A DNA stretch of 14,983 nt, taken from Candidatus Bathyarchaeota archaeon. Lineage in GTDB: Archaea > Thermoproteota > Bathyarchaeia > 40CM-2-53-6. Each line of letters starts with the position of its first letter. The stretch's first letter is position 1. This document shows positions 1 to 6,700 of this stretch, in pieces. The position numbers and the translations under genes were made by a program. Location: NCBI GenBank assembly GCA_005882905.1, contig VBBG01000047.1, positions 3,720-18,702 on the forward strand, given 5' to 3'. Below the pieces are notes generated by a model. The model saw only the letters and a list, made by a program, of their open reading frames with translations, made no database searches and was not told the origin of the DNA.

Positions 1-212
1 AGATCTGCGCTCTTTGTGTCAGCGACAATGTTGACCCCGTTCCTGTGCTCTACCACGTCCGTTGGGCTGGACTTGTCGAGTTTGAGACCGAACTGGTAGC
101 CTGCGCAGCCTCCCGCCTTTACGAATACGCGGAGGGCTAGAGACTGGTCGCTTACCTGCTTGAGGTAGTCCTGGACCTTCGTCGCTGCCTTGTCGGTTAT
201 GCTAATTGCCAT
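1..212 (-). CDS. A-type Fe-S carrier protein (HesB/IscA/ErpA family), 3' part missing
   Basis: The gene starts at the ATG complementary to 210-212 and runs off the left edge, leaving about 70 codons. The N-terminus reads MAISITDKAATKVQDYLKQV, followed by LALRVFVKAGGCAGYQFGLK. The Gly-Gly-Cys-x-Gly segment is the hallmark first cysteine of A-type carriers. The C-terminal CxC pair, if present, lies outside the window. In this family the protein receives and delivers Fe-S clusters to client apoproteins in the cytoplasm. A strong Shine-Dalgarno (AGGAGG, complement of about 225-230) supports the start. It lies 53 bases downstream of sufC on the same strand, so the two are probably one Fe-S assembly operon. 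A T/A-rich stretch at 243-251 could give an additional internal promoter, but this is weak. Confidence 0.88.
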   Translation of the reverse strand, partial: MAISITDKAATKVQDYLKQVSDQSLALRVFVKAGGCAGYQFGLKLDKSSPTDVVEHRNGVNIVADTKSAD

Positions 213-265
213 TTCTTCCCTATCCTCCTAGTTACTTTTCCCCTTTTTAACCTTGAAGGTACCCG

Positions 266-1066
266 TTACGCCTCTCCGTGCCCGTTGGGAACGGCTTCCA
301 GAACCTCTTTCTTCACCCAATCGTACCCCCTCGCCTCAAGCACATCAGCAAGCTCGGGTCCCCCAGACTTGACCATTCTCCCGTCGAGGAGGATGTGTAC
401 ATAGTCGGGTTTGATGTACCTGAGGATTCTCTGGTAGTGGGTGATTATCATGACGCCCATCTCTGGGCCGACCAGCTTGTTGACTCCTTCAGCGACGATC
501 TTGACAGAGTCTATGTCCAGACCCGAGTCTGTCTCGTCCAAGACGGCTATCTTCGGCTGGATAATCGCGAGCTGTAGTATCTCGCAGCGCTTCTTCTCTC
601 CGCCTGAGAATCCCTCGTTGAGGTAGCGGGTTGCGAATGACTCGTCCATATCGAGAAGCTTCAGCTTCTCCTTCAACATCTTCCGAAAGTCGAGGACCGA
701 CAGCATCTCCTGTCCCAAGTCGCCCTTCTTTCCTCCTTGTCTTACCGCGTTGTAGGCTGTCCGGAGGAAGGTGGAGAGGGATACGCCGGGCACCTCGTAG
801 GGGTATTGGAAGGCGAGGAAGAGCCCTTTCCTGGCTCTCACGTCGGGGGCGAGCTTGATGATGCTCTCGTTGTCGAAGAGGATGTCTCCCTTTGTGACTA
901 TGAACTTGGGGTGTCCCATAACGGTAGAGGCCAGGGTGCTCTTGCCGGACCCGTTTGGACCCATGATCGCGTGGATCTCTCCCTGCTTAACGTGGAAGTC
1001 TACGCCCTTGAGGATCTCCTTGCCCTCGATTGTCGCGTGGAGATCCTTGATATCCAGCTGGCTCAT
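266..1066 (-). CDS. sufC: Fe-S cluster assembly ATPase SufC
   Basis: A complete 266-residue ABC-type ATPase. Visible motifs, in order: Walker A GPNGSGKST (36-44), Q-loop FQYP with Gln87, signature FSGGEKKR (153-160), Walker B IAVLDETD (173-180) with catalytic Glu178, D-loop SGLD (181-184) and switch His210 (ITHY). The EGFSGGEKKRCEILQ and LDETDSGLDID stretches are diagnostic of SufC rather than a transporter ATPase, and the length fits the family (about 250). SufC works with SufB/SufD as the cytoplasmic scaffold complex that builds Fe-S clusters. SufB/SufD are not in the window; they could lie beyond the left edge. The start has only a weak upstream Shine-Dalgarno, but a TATA box about 55-60 bases upstream fits it. 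Nothing is missing or disrupted. Confidence 0.97.
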   Translation of the reverse strand: MSQLDIKDLHATIEGKEILKGVDFHVKQGEIHAIMGPNGSGKSTLASTVMGHPKFIVTKGDILFDNESIIKLAPDVRARKGLFLAFQYPYEVPGVSLSTFLRTAYNAVRQGGKKGDLGQEMLSVLDFRKMLKEKLKLLDMDESFATRYLNEGFSGGEKKRCEILQLAIIQPKIAVLDETDSGLDIDSVKIVAEGVNKLVGPEMGVMIITHYQRILRYIKPDYVHILLDGRMVKSGGPELADVLEARGYDWVKKEVLEAVPNGHGEA

Positions 1067-1119
1067 TCTTCAGGTCTTCCTGTATTGCGCGATCTCTGAT
1101 GGGCGTATAACATACGTCA

Positions 1120-1127
1120 TATTTAAG
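1120..1127 (-). promoter_or_regulatory. Archaeal TATA box for the sufC operon
   Basis: On the minus strand the sequence reads CTTAAATA, a near-perfect archaeal box A, preceded by a G/C-rich BRE-like stretch. Expected initiation about 25 bases downstream (near 1095) would leave a leader of about 30 bases before sufC. Called by motif and spacing only. Confidence 0.6.
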
Positions 1128-1261
1128 GGCGCCAAGACTGGCCACTTGATGCATCCCGGATCGTTAGAAAGTCTGTGACTCCGAGACACTCGTTGGGGTT
1201 ACAGCCTGATTATTCCTTTGCTGGAGCTTAGTTCTATCCAGCCTTCCGGTTGGTAGATAGA

Positions 1262-1447
1262 ATGCCTATACAACTGACACCCACAAAGATCAAGGGAAGC
1301 AAGTATCTCCTCATCCCCAAAGATCTCGCGCAGCTCCTAGAAATCGACGACAAGAGCATCCTCAACCTGACCATTGAAGATGGCGACAAAGGCCAACGGC
1401 TCGTCTACTCTATCCGAGAGAAATCTAGCAGCTCAACGGAAAGCTAG
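1262..1447 (+). CDS. AbrB/SpoVT-type DNA-binding protein
   Basis: A small protein of 61 residues from the ATG at 1262 (MPIQLTPTKIKG...). A TTG four codons upstream (1250) is possible, but the ATG gives the usual family N-terminus. The pattern P-x-K-x-x-G-S-K-Y-L-L-I-P-K-D-L-A-x-L-L-E-I with a following short strand (ILNLTIE) matches the swapped-hairpin AbrB fold found in archaeal transcription factors and in antitoxins of the MazE/VapB kind. No toxin gene follows, so a regulator is more likely than an antitoxin. It lies 27 bases upstream of the first membrane-protein gene of the surface cluster on the same strand, so it may control that cluster (inference). The C-terminal tail is Ser-rich and probably disordered. 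No convincing TATA box was found in 1128-1261. Confidence 0.72.
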   Translation: MPIQLTPTKIKGSKYLLIPKDLAQLLEIDDKSILNLTIEDGDKGQRLVYSIREKSSSSTES

Positions 1448-1474
1448 TCGCACAGAGCACCAAGATGAATACAA

Positions 1475-2083
1475 ATGGGATTGGTGCCGGAGTTCTTCGT
1501 GTTGTTGGGGATCGATATTTTCCTATGCATGAGCCTCCTGAGCGCCTTCCTCGATGAGGACTTGCCATCACGCTTCCAGTACTTGTTCCAAATAGCGGCG
1601 ATTGTGGGGCTTGGAGAGCTTCTGATCGGTCAGGGATTCGTCGAGCTGATGCGCTTTTGGCTAAGCTTCGTCTATCTCGCGTTAGCCCTTTCCAGTGTAG
1701 TCGGCCTGAACGCATACCTTGCGGTAGTGCGTCGGAGAATGGACATTGCATCGACCTTCTCGGGAACGATAACAGTACCGACGCTTATGATCTCAGCGGT
1801 CTTCATCTCCTCCTTTCTGGGAGGCGGGGGAGAAGTAAGTCTCTCTCCAGCTGCGATATTGACTCTGTCAGTCTTGGTCTTCGTTGCCAGCCTCAGCATA
1901 TTCGGATTCCTGCGTGAAGCTTCCAAGCACATCCGCAACATTCCCGGTGGACAAGGGCCAACGTCAGCAGGCCCAGTGCCTACGCCTCCAGGCACGGCGG
2001 AGACAGACCTGTCGTTGCATCTTCCTTCTATGCGAGAAGGAGATTGGGAAAAAATCATTGACGACAGAAGTGGTGAGGAATAG
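1475..2083 (+). CDS. Membrane protein with about five helices and a cytoplasmic tail, unknown function
   Basis: This 202-residue protein is not recognised. Hydrophobic segments lie at about 6-26, 36-55, 61-85 (ending RRR), 99-115 and 125-146. The last helix ends SIFGFLREASKH, followed by a Pro/Gly/Ser-rich hydrophilic tail that ends with an acidic motif around GDWEKIIDD (189-197). The basic residues after helices 3 and 5 are compatible with a cytoplasmic C-terminus. The helix end and the tail resemble those of the next gene (SLFGFLREAIKH, GEDWEE) and the displaced tail of the giant surface protein. It follows the AbrB-like gene by 27 bases and precedes the next gene by 3 bases, so it is probably co-transcribed. 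The start at 1475 has no obvious Shine-Dalgarno. The sequence gives no evidence for an enzyme or transporter family. Confidence 0.75.
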   Translation: MGLVPEFFVLLGIDIFLCMSLLSAFLDEDLPSRFQYLFQIAAIVGLGELLIGQGFVELMRFWLSFVYLALALSSVVGLNAYLAVVRRRMDIASTFSGTITVPTLMISAVFISSFLGGGGEVSLSPAAILTLSVLVFVASLSIFGFLREASKHIRNIPGGQGPTSAGPVPTPPGTAETDLSLHLPSMREGDWEKIIDDRSGEE

Positions 2084-2086
2084 CAG

Positions 2087-2518
2087 ATGAGAAACATCAG
2101 TGACATCTTGGATCTTAAGCACAAGAAATCTCTCAGGTTGGGGCTCCTACTGGTCTCAACACTATTCATCATAAGCTCGAGCGCACTCGTCTATGCCAGA
2201 GTGATCTCTGAGAAAGCGCTCAACGTGGGCAACACAAGCGGAGTCACCACAGGATCAGGCACGACAGCGCCAGCAGGAGAAAGCTACCCGCCCGCCATAA
2301 TTGTGGTTATAGCATTCTCAGCAATCGTAATCAGCATCAGCCTATTCGGGTTCCTACGCGAAGCCATCAAGCACAAAGCTCCCGGTGGACGAGAGTTACC
2401 GTTGACAAGTCCAGCATCCATACCCCGAGGGGAGGGAATCAGCCCGTCATCGCAGCTGTCTCCGAAGCAAGGAGAAGACTGGGAGGAATCTCCGAGGAAA
2501 GAAGAGGGTGAGAAATAG
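2087..2518 (+). CDS. Two-helix membrane protein with a WE-motif cytoplasmic tail, unknown function
   Basis: This 143-residue protein is not recognised. A short basic N-terminus (KHKKSLR, 11-17) precedes helix 1 (about 18-37). A 30-residue Ser/Thr/Gly-rich loop follows, then helix 2 (about 69-90) ending SLFGFLREAIKHK. The C-terminal tail is Pro/Ser-rich and ends in GEDWEESPRKEEGEK. By the positive-inside rule both ends are cytoplasmic and the small loop is outside. The start follows the previous stop by 3 bases and has a GGTGAGG Shine-Dalgarno about 9 bases upstream, which indicates translational coupling. The helix-2/tail module resembles the end of the 1475-2083 protein and, more loosely, the anchor of the giant protein. 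It could be a partner or anchor subunit of the same surface structure (inference). Confidence 0.8.
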   Translation: MRNISDILDLKHKKSLRLGLLLVSTLFIISSSALVYARVISEKALNVGNTSGVTTGSGTTAPAGESYPPAIIVVIAFSAIVISISLFGFLREAIKHKAPGGRELPLTSPASIPRGEGISPSSQLSPKQGEDWEESPRKEEGEK

Positions 2519-2718
2519 GAAGTGAAGTGTGAGAAGTGAAGTGTGAAAGAATGTGCGAGAATCAACGTCCGCAATAGTCACAGAAGACAGTACAGGACGG
2601 TCAGCGGGTCTTCTGTTTATGGTAGTACCACGCTAGTTTCCACAAGGTAACACGAACCAGAAGAAGGTTCTCAGTGGCGATTAGGAAGCTAAGGAGTCGA
2701 GGGAGGTGAAAGCATAGA
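2519..2718. other. Intergenic region with a 14-bp tandem repeat
   Basis: There are no convincing genes in these 200 bases. Directly after the stop codon, the 14-mer GAAGTGAAGTGTGA occurs twice in tandem (2519-2532 and 2533-2546). The 3' end carries a strong Shine-Dalgarno (GGGAGGTGA, about 2700-2708) for the next gene. A TTTATGG stretch near 2613 is a weak TATA candidate. Confidence 0.5.
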
Positions 2719-3411
2719 ATGAAGTTTCTCAAAGTCGAATGGACAAAGAAAAGAGGCAGTATTGCCCTCATGGCGACGGGTCTGGTTGTCTCGGCTTTCA
2801 TTCTTGGTGGCTACGTAGCTACTGGGAACTGGAATCCGTGGGGCAACAGACACTACTACCAAGTGCTGAACGCGAACTTCCAAGAGTGTCATACTCATGT
2901 TGGTGGCACTCCTGAGTGTCAATCAAGTCACAATGTGCTCTTCAACACTGGCGCACAGTACGTAGAAAAGCTGGTGACTTCCAACAACGAAGGCTTCTGC
3001 ACCGTATCAGCGACCTGTAGCTTCAACTTCATTGCCATGTCAAGCACAGCTACCGCTCCAACGGCTGGTCAGTCCTCTACAGGCTTGACTACGGCAACAA
3101 CTAGCGGCGACTGTGGTGTTGCAGGCGGTACTGGTGGTCAGAACGGTGCAGAGCTTACGACTAACGGATTCGCAGCCGCTGCAGGCGCAGTGACGGACAT
3201 TTCAGGGAATTCTCCCCAGAGCTCGACAGTCATAAAGACCTTCACTGACAACACCGCTGCGACAACGGTCGCCCAGAGCTGCCTGGTCAACCAAGCAGCG
3301 AGCGGCTCCGCTACCAGAGTCAACCTCGCCGCCGCAACTTTCACCGCCGTCACTCTCCAGGTTGGAGACACCATTCAGATAACGTGGACCATAACCTGGA
3401 CCTGGAGCTAA
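2719..3411 (+). CDS. Secreted or N-terminally anchored Cys-containing protein, possibly pilin-like, unknown function
   Basis: A 230-residue protein with a basic N-terminus (KVEWTKKRG) and one hydrophobic segment (about 14-35). The rest is Ser/Thr/Gly/Ala-rich and probably extracellular. It contains six cysteines (57, 67, 94, 100, 132, 188), which could form disulfides outside the cell. The middle (FNFIAMSSTATAPTAG, 102-117) and the alternating C-terminal strands (LQVGDTIQITWTITWTWS) resemble the small beta-sandwich proteins common in phage tail and surface proteins; this is resemblance only. The KKRG-hydrophobic N-terminus also resembles an archaeal class III (type IV pilin) signal, although Ser follows the Gly. 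The Shine-Dalgarno GGGAGGTGA lies about 10 bases before the ATG. Its place between the tail-motif membrane proteins and the giant surface protein suggests a component of the same structure. Confidence 0.72.
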   Translation: MKFLKVEWTKKRGSIALMATGLVVSAFILGGYVATGNWNPWGNRHYYQVLNANFQECHTHVGGTPECQSSHNVLFNTGAQYVEKLVTSNNEGFCTVSATCSFNFIAMSSTATAPTAGQSSTGLTTATTSGDCGVAGGTGGQNGAELTTNGFAAAAGAVTDISGNSPQSSTVIKTFTDNTAATTVAQSCLVNQAASGSATRVNLAAATFTAVTLQVGDTIQITWTITWTWS

Positions 3412-3758
3412 GACGCGCCACGCACCCCGCTGAAGAAGACTAAACCACAAACTCGGATGTTTCAATCTCCGAGCAGTCTCCGCGTCTATGGCATTTTGGC
3501 CCTAGGTCCGGACCGAGTGGAAATCTCCTTTTACTCGGTTTATCAAAGCCGATCTTCGATAGGCTAAGCCGCTGCATTGTTTTGCAGGTCCGAAGACGAA
3601 CCATCACCTGTTACAACATGTGTATTCGCTCGTAGGCTCGATTCGTTCTGAGAGAACGGGGACCCGGCTCTTGAGTGGCTTAGTGCTCAAGCCAATGAAA
3701 CCATCAACCCGTTTTTCCCTGGAGGGAAGTTGAAGCGCGAAAAGTTTCACTGATCGCA
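3412..3758. other. Intergenic region with several predicted hairpins before the giant gene
   Basis: No gene is seen in these 347 bases. Perfect or near-perfect inverted repeats are present: CTCGGA/TCCGAG (3452-3457 with 3468-3473); ACCGAGT/ACTCGGT (3512-3518 with 3533-3539); AGCCgATC-TTC-GATaGGCT (3547-3565, one mismatch); CGTTCT-gag-AGAACG (3644-3658); and two mutually exclusive stems around 3670-3693 (CTTGAG/CTCAAG against GGCTT/AAGCC). A TTTATCA stretch near 3538 could be a weak TATA box, which would leave a leader of about 190 bases. The first two hairpins may serve as a terminator for the preceding gene. The later ones could form a structured 5' leader or a small RNA. I do not recognise a known RNA family. 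Confidence 0.4.
3721..3732 (+). promoter_or_regulatory. Shine-Dalgarno and TTG start that may be the real start of the giant gene
   Basis: GGAGGG (3721-3726) stands just before a TTG (3730). Read from this TTG, the peptide begins MKREKFH and stops at TGA 3751-3753. One extra base in the A-run at 3740-3743 would join it to the frame of the giant gene, giving MKREKVSLIAMLILAIVAAV, a textbook signal peptide with a basic n-region. ATG 3759 lacks both a Shine-Dalgarno and basic residues. Confidence 0.4.
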
Positions 3759-6700
3759 ATGCTGATCCTTGCAATCGTTGCAGCGGTAAGCATGCCTGTT
3801 GGTCATGCAACTAGCAACGTTCACACTTTCTTCACGAACGCTACTACTGTTGGAGCATGCGGAACGCTGTGTAAGGGATTATCTACGACTTCTGGCAGTG
3901 CTTCGACTTCGACTGTGCAGACAGGTCTTGCTATTGGTTCAAGTCCTGCGGAGGATTCTAATGCTGCGTCTAACAAGGCCGCGACTTGGACTTCTGGAAC
4001 TACAATTTCAATTACAGCTTTCGCTACAACCTCGATTGCTGATACGATTATAATTTTTGTTGCGTCGAGCAAGACGACTACTCCTATTCAAAGTGCTCCT
4101 TCAGCTACGGGCTTTACTTGTGATGCTTCCGCAAGAAAGGAAGTTGCCATATCGGCAGGTGTTGGGTTGAGCGAGTGGGTTTGTCATACTTCTGCTGCTA
4201 TCTCTTCCGAAACCGTGACCGTGAACCTTTCAGCTACTCCAACGTGGGCGATTGCACAAATCATCTCCGTTAATGGTGCGGAAGACCCGACTGGAACGTT
4301 TAGTCCTTTTGACAAGAACTCAGGATTCGTCTACAGCAGCAATCGCAACTCTGGAGGAGGCACTGCCGCTCCAACTGTGACAGCGGTATCGTCTTTGAAT
4401 GCCGATGATTTGTTCATTTCGGCTTCTGCTGACACGGGAGCAAATACTCAGACTGCGGGTGCGATTGGTGGGACAACTGGGACTCTCGACATTTCAACGA
4501 CTTCAACAGGAGCACTCGCGGTAGAGCATAGAAGTGTTACAGCAACTTTGAGTGCTTCCTCATGCAACTTCGGAACTGCCACTTCGAGATGGATTGTCTT
4601 CTGTGATGCTCTTCAGTCCGCTCCGGTTTATTACAAAGTCGAGCCTGAGACTTCTGCGTCTCTGACTGGAATTCCTTCGACAGCCGCGAACGGTTTCAGC
4701 GGGACGGGTTGGGTTTACAACGTTGCTGGTATTCAGAACGGGTTGCTTGACATTCGAGCTGGAACATGGCAAATCGACTTAACGGGAGCGGTGGGTTCTA
4801 CGACTGGAACTCCTTTTGCTCGATACTTCGTTACCGCGTGGTCTTGCCCCACTAGCAGTTGCACGACTGCAACTTTCCTGTGGAAGAATTGGGACACTGT
4901 AACCAACGTAGCAGGTTCGACTACGGCGACACCCAGAACATATACAACGGCGAGTCAGTCGCAGATTACTTGGACAAGTGGTAACTTCTTAGCGTTTGAA
5001 GTCTGGGTTGCGTGGCAATATTCTGGAACTACTACGACTACTACAATGACCGAGACAACAATTAGCACGGCGATGGACTTCATAACTCCTGGATGGGATT
5101 ACGCTCAGAGTCTAAGTGGGTCAGTGACTTCAGCCTCGGCTTTTGCTAAGATGGCTTCGATATTCAAGTCGCTTGGTGGCTTGCTGAGTTCAGTCTCAAG
5201 TTTTGTAGAGAAGACTTCAATCTTCAAAGCCATCGCGGCTTCAATCGCGCTCACAATGGGTAACATGGTCGTCAATGTGAATTCTGGTCAATTGACTTGC
5301 AACTCCAGTCCTCGTTCTTGTTCCACCCCTCTCGCTGCAACTTGGAATCTGGGTTCGAGTGCTGCCGGGCGGAGTTCGTTGTTTAGGTCTCTGACCGGTT
5401 CACTATCTTCGGCTTCTGGTTTTACAGAGAGGACTTCCGTCCTCAGGGCTTTAAGTGGGGCATGGACTATGACTTCGGGCTTGGCCGAAAAGAACTCGCT
5501 CTTCAGGTCTCTGAGCGGTTCTCTGAGTCTTGCTGCTTCCGAGACTAAGGGTCTTGCTAAGGTCTTAGCTGGTTCACTGGGTTCAGCCTCGATCTTTGCT
5601 GAGAAGAGTTCGCTGTTCAGGTCTCTGAGTGGCGCTTTGACTATGACTTCTGGCCTCGCTGAGAGATCTTCACTGTTTAGGTCTCTTAGTGGTGCGTTGA
5701 CTGTGGCTTCGGGTTTTGCTGAGAAGACTTCGCTGTTCAGGTCTCTGTCTGCTTCGCTGTCCATTGCTTCGGGTTTTGCTGAGAAGAGTTCGCTCTTTAG
5801 GTCTCTTACTGGTTCGCTATCTTTGGCTTCGGGTCTTGCTGAGAAGAGTTCGCTCTTTAGGTCTCTTACTGGTTCGCTCGGTCTCGCGAGTTCTGAGATT
5901 AAGGGTCTTGCCAGGGCTTTGACTGGTTCGCTGTCTCTGGCTTCGGGTTTTGCTGAGAAGACTTCGTTGTTTAGGTCTCTTAGTGGTGCGTTGACTGTGG
6001 CTTCGGGTTTTGCTGAGAAGAGTTCGCTGTTCAGGTCTCTGAGTGGTTCGCTTTCTCTTACTGCTTCCGAGACTAAGGGTCTTGCCAAGGTCTTGACTGG
6101 TTCATTCGTTTGGGCTTCAGGTTTTGCTGAGAAGTCTTCACTGTTTAGGTCTCTGACTGGTTCGTTGGCTTTAACCTCAAGTTTTGCTGAGAAGTCTTCG
6201 CTGTTCAGGTCTCTGAGTGGTTCTCTAGGTCTTGCGGGTTCTGAGGCTAAGGGTTTTGCTACGTCTTTGAGTGCTTCGCTGTCTCTGACTTCTGGTTTTG
6301 CTGAGAAGACTTCGCTGTTCAGGTCTCTGAGTGGCGCTTTGACTATGACTTCTGGCCTTGCTAAGAGGTCTTCGCTGTTCAGGTCTCTGAGTGGTTCACT
6401 GACTTTGGCCTCCAGTTTTGTTGAGAAGAGTATGTTCTTCACGGCTCTGTCTGGTTCGCTGAGTCTTGCAGGTTCTGAGGGTAAAGGTCACACTTTCTAT
6501 TATGGCTCTGCCTCTCAGACTGGTTGCGCTGTTAAGTGTGAACAGTTAGTTACTACTACTGGAGCGGCTCTTACTGGAACAGGTGTCAAGGTGGGTACAA
6601 GCACTACTTGTTGCTTCGAAGTTCAGCCTGATGTCCCCTCGGCTGCCATAACAGCAACGCCTTCCTCCACCACGCCTACAGGTCAGGCCTGGGTCTATGC

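Noticed and set aside
278..1178. Plus-strand open frames opposite sufC
   Set aside because: They are shadows of an intact, fully motif-bearing sufC on the other strand.
1250..1447. AbrB-like gene as the antitoxin of a toxin-antitoxin pair
   Set aside because: The next gene encodes a five-helix membrane protein, not a PIN, MazF or similar toxin. No small toxin frame was seen on either side.
3412..3758. Known structural RNA (RNase P, SRP RNA or tRNA) before the giant gene
   Set aside because: I looked for the conserved RNase P core motifs and a tRNA T-arm on both strands and did not find them. Only isolated hairpins are visible.
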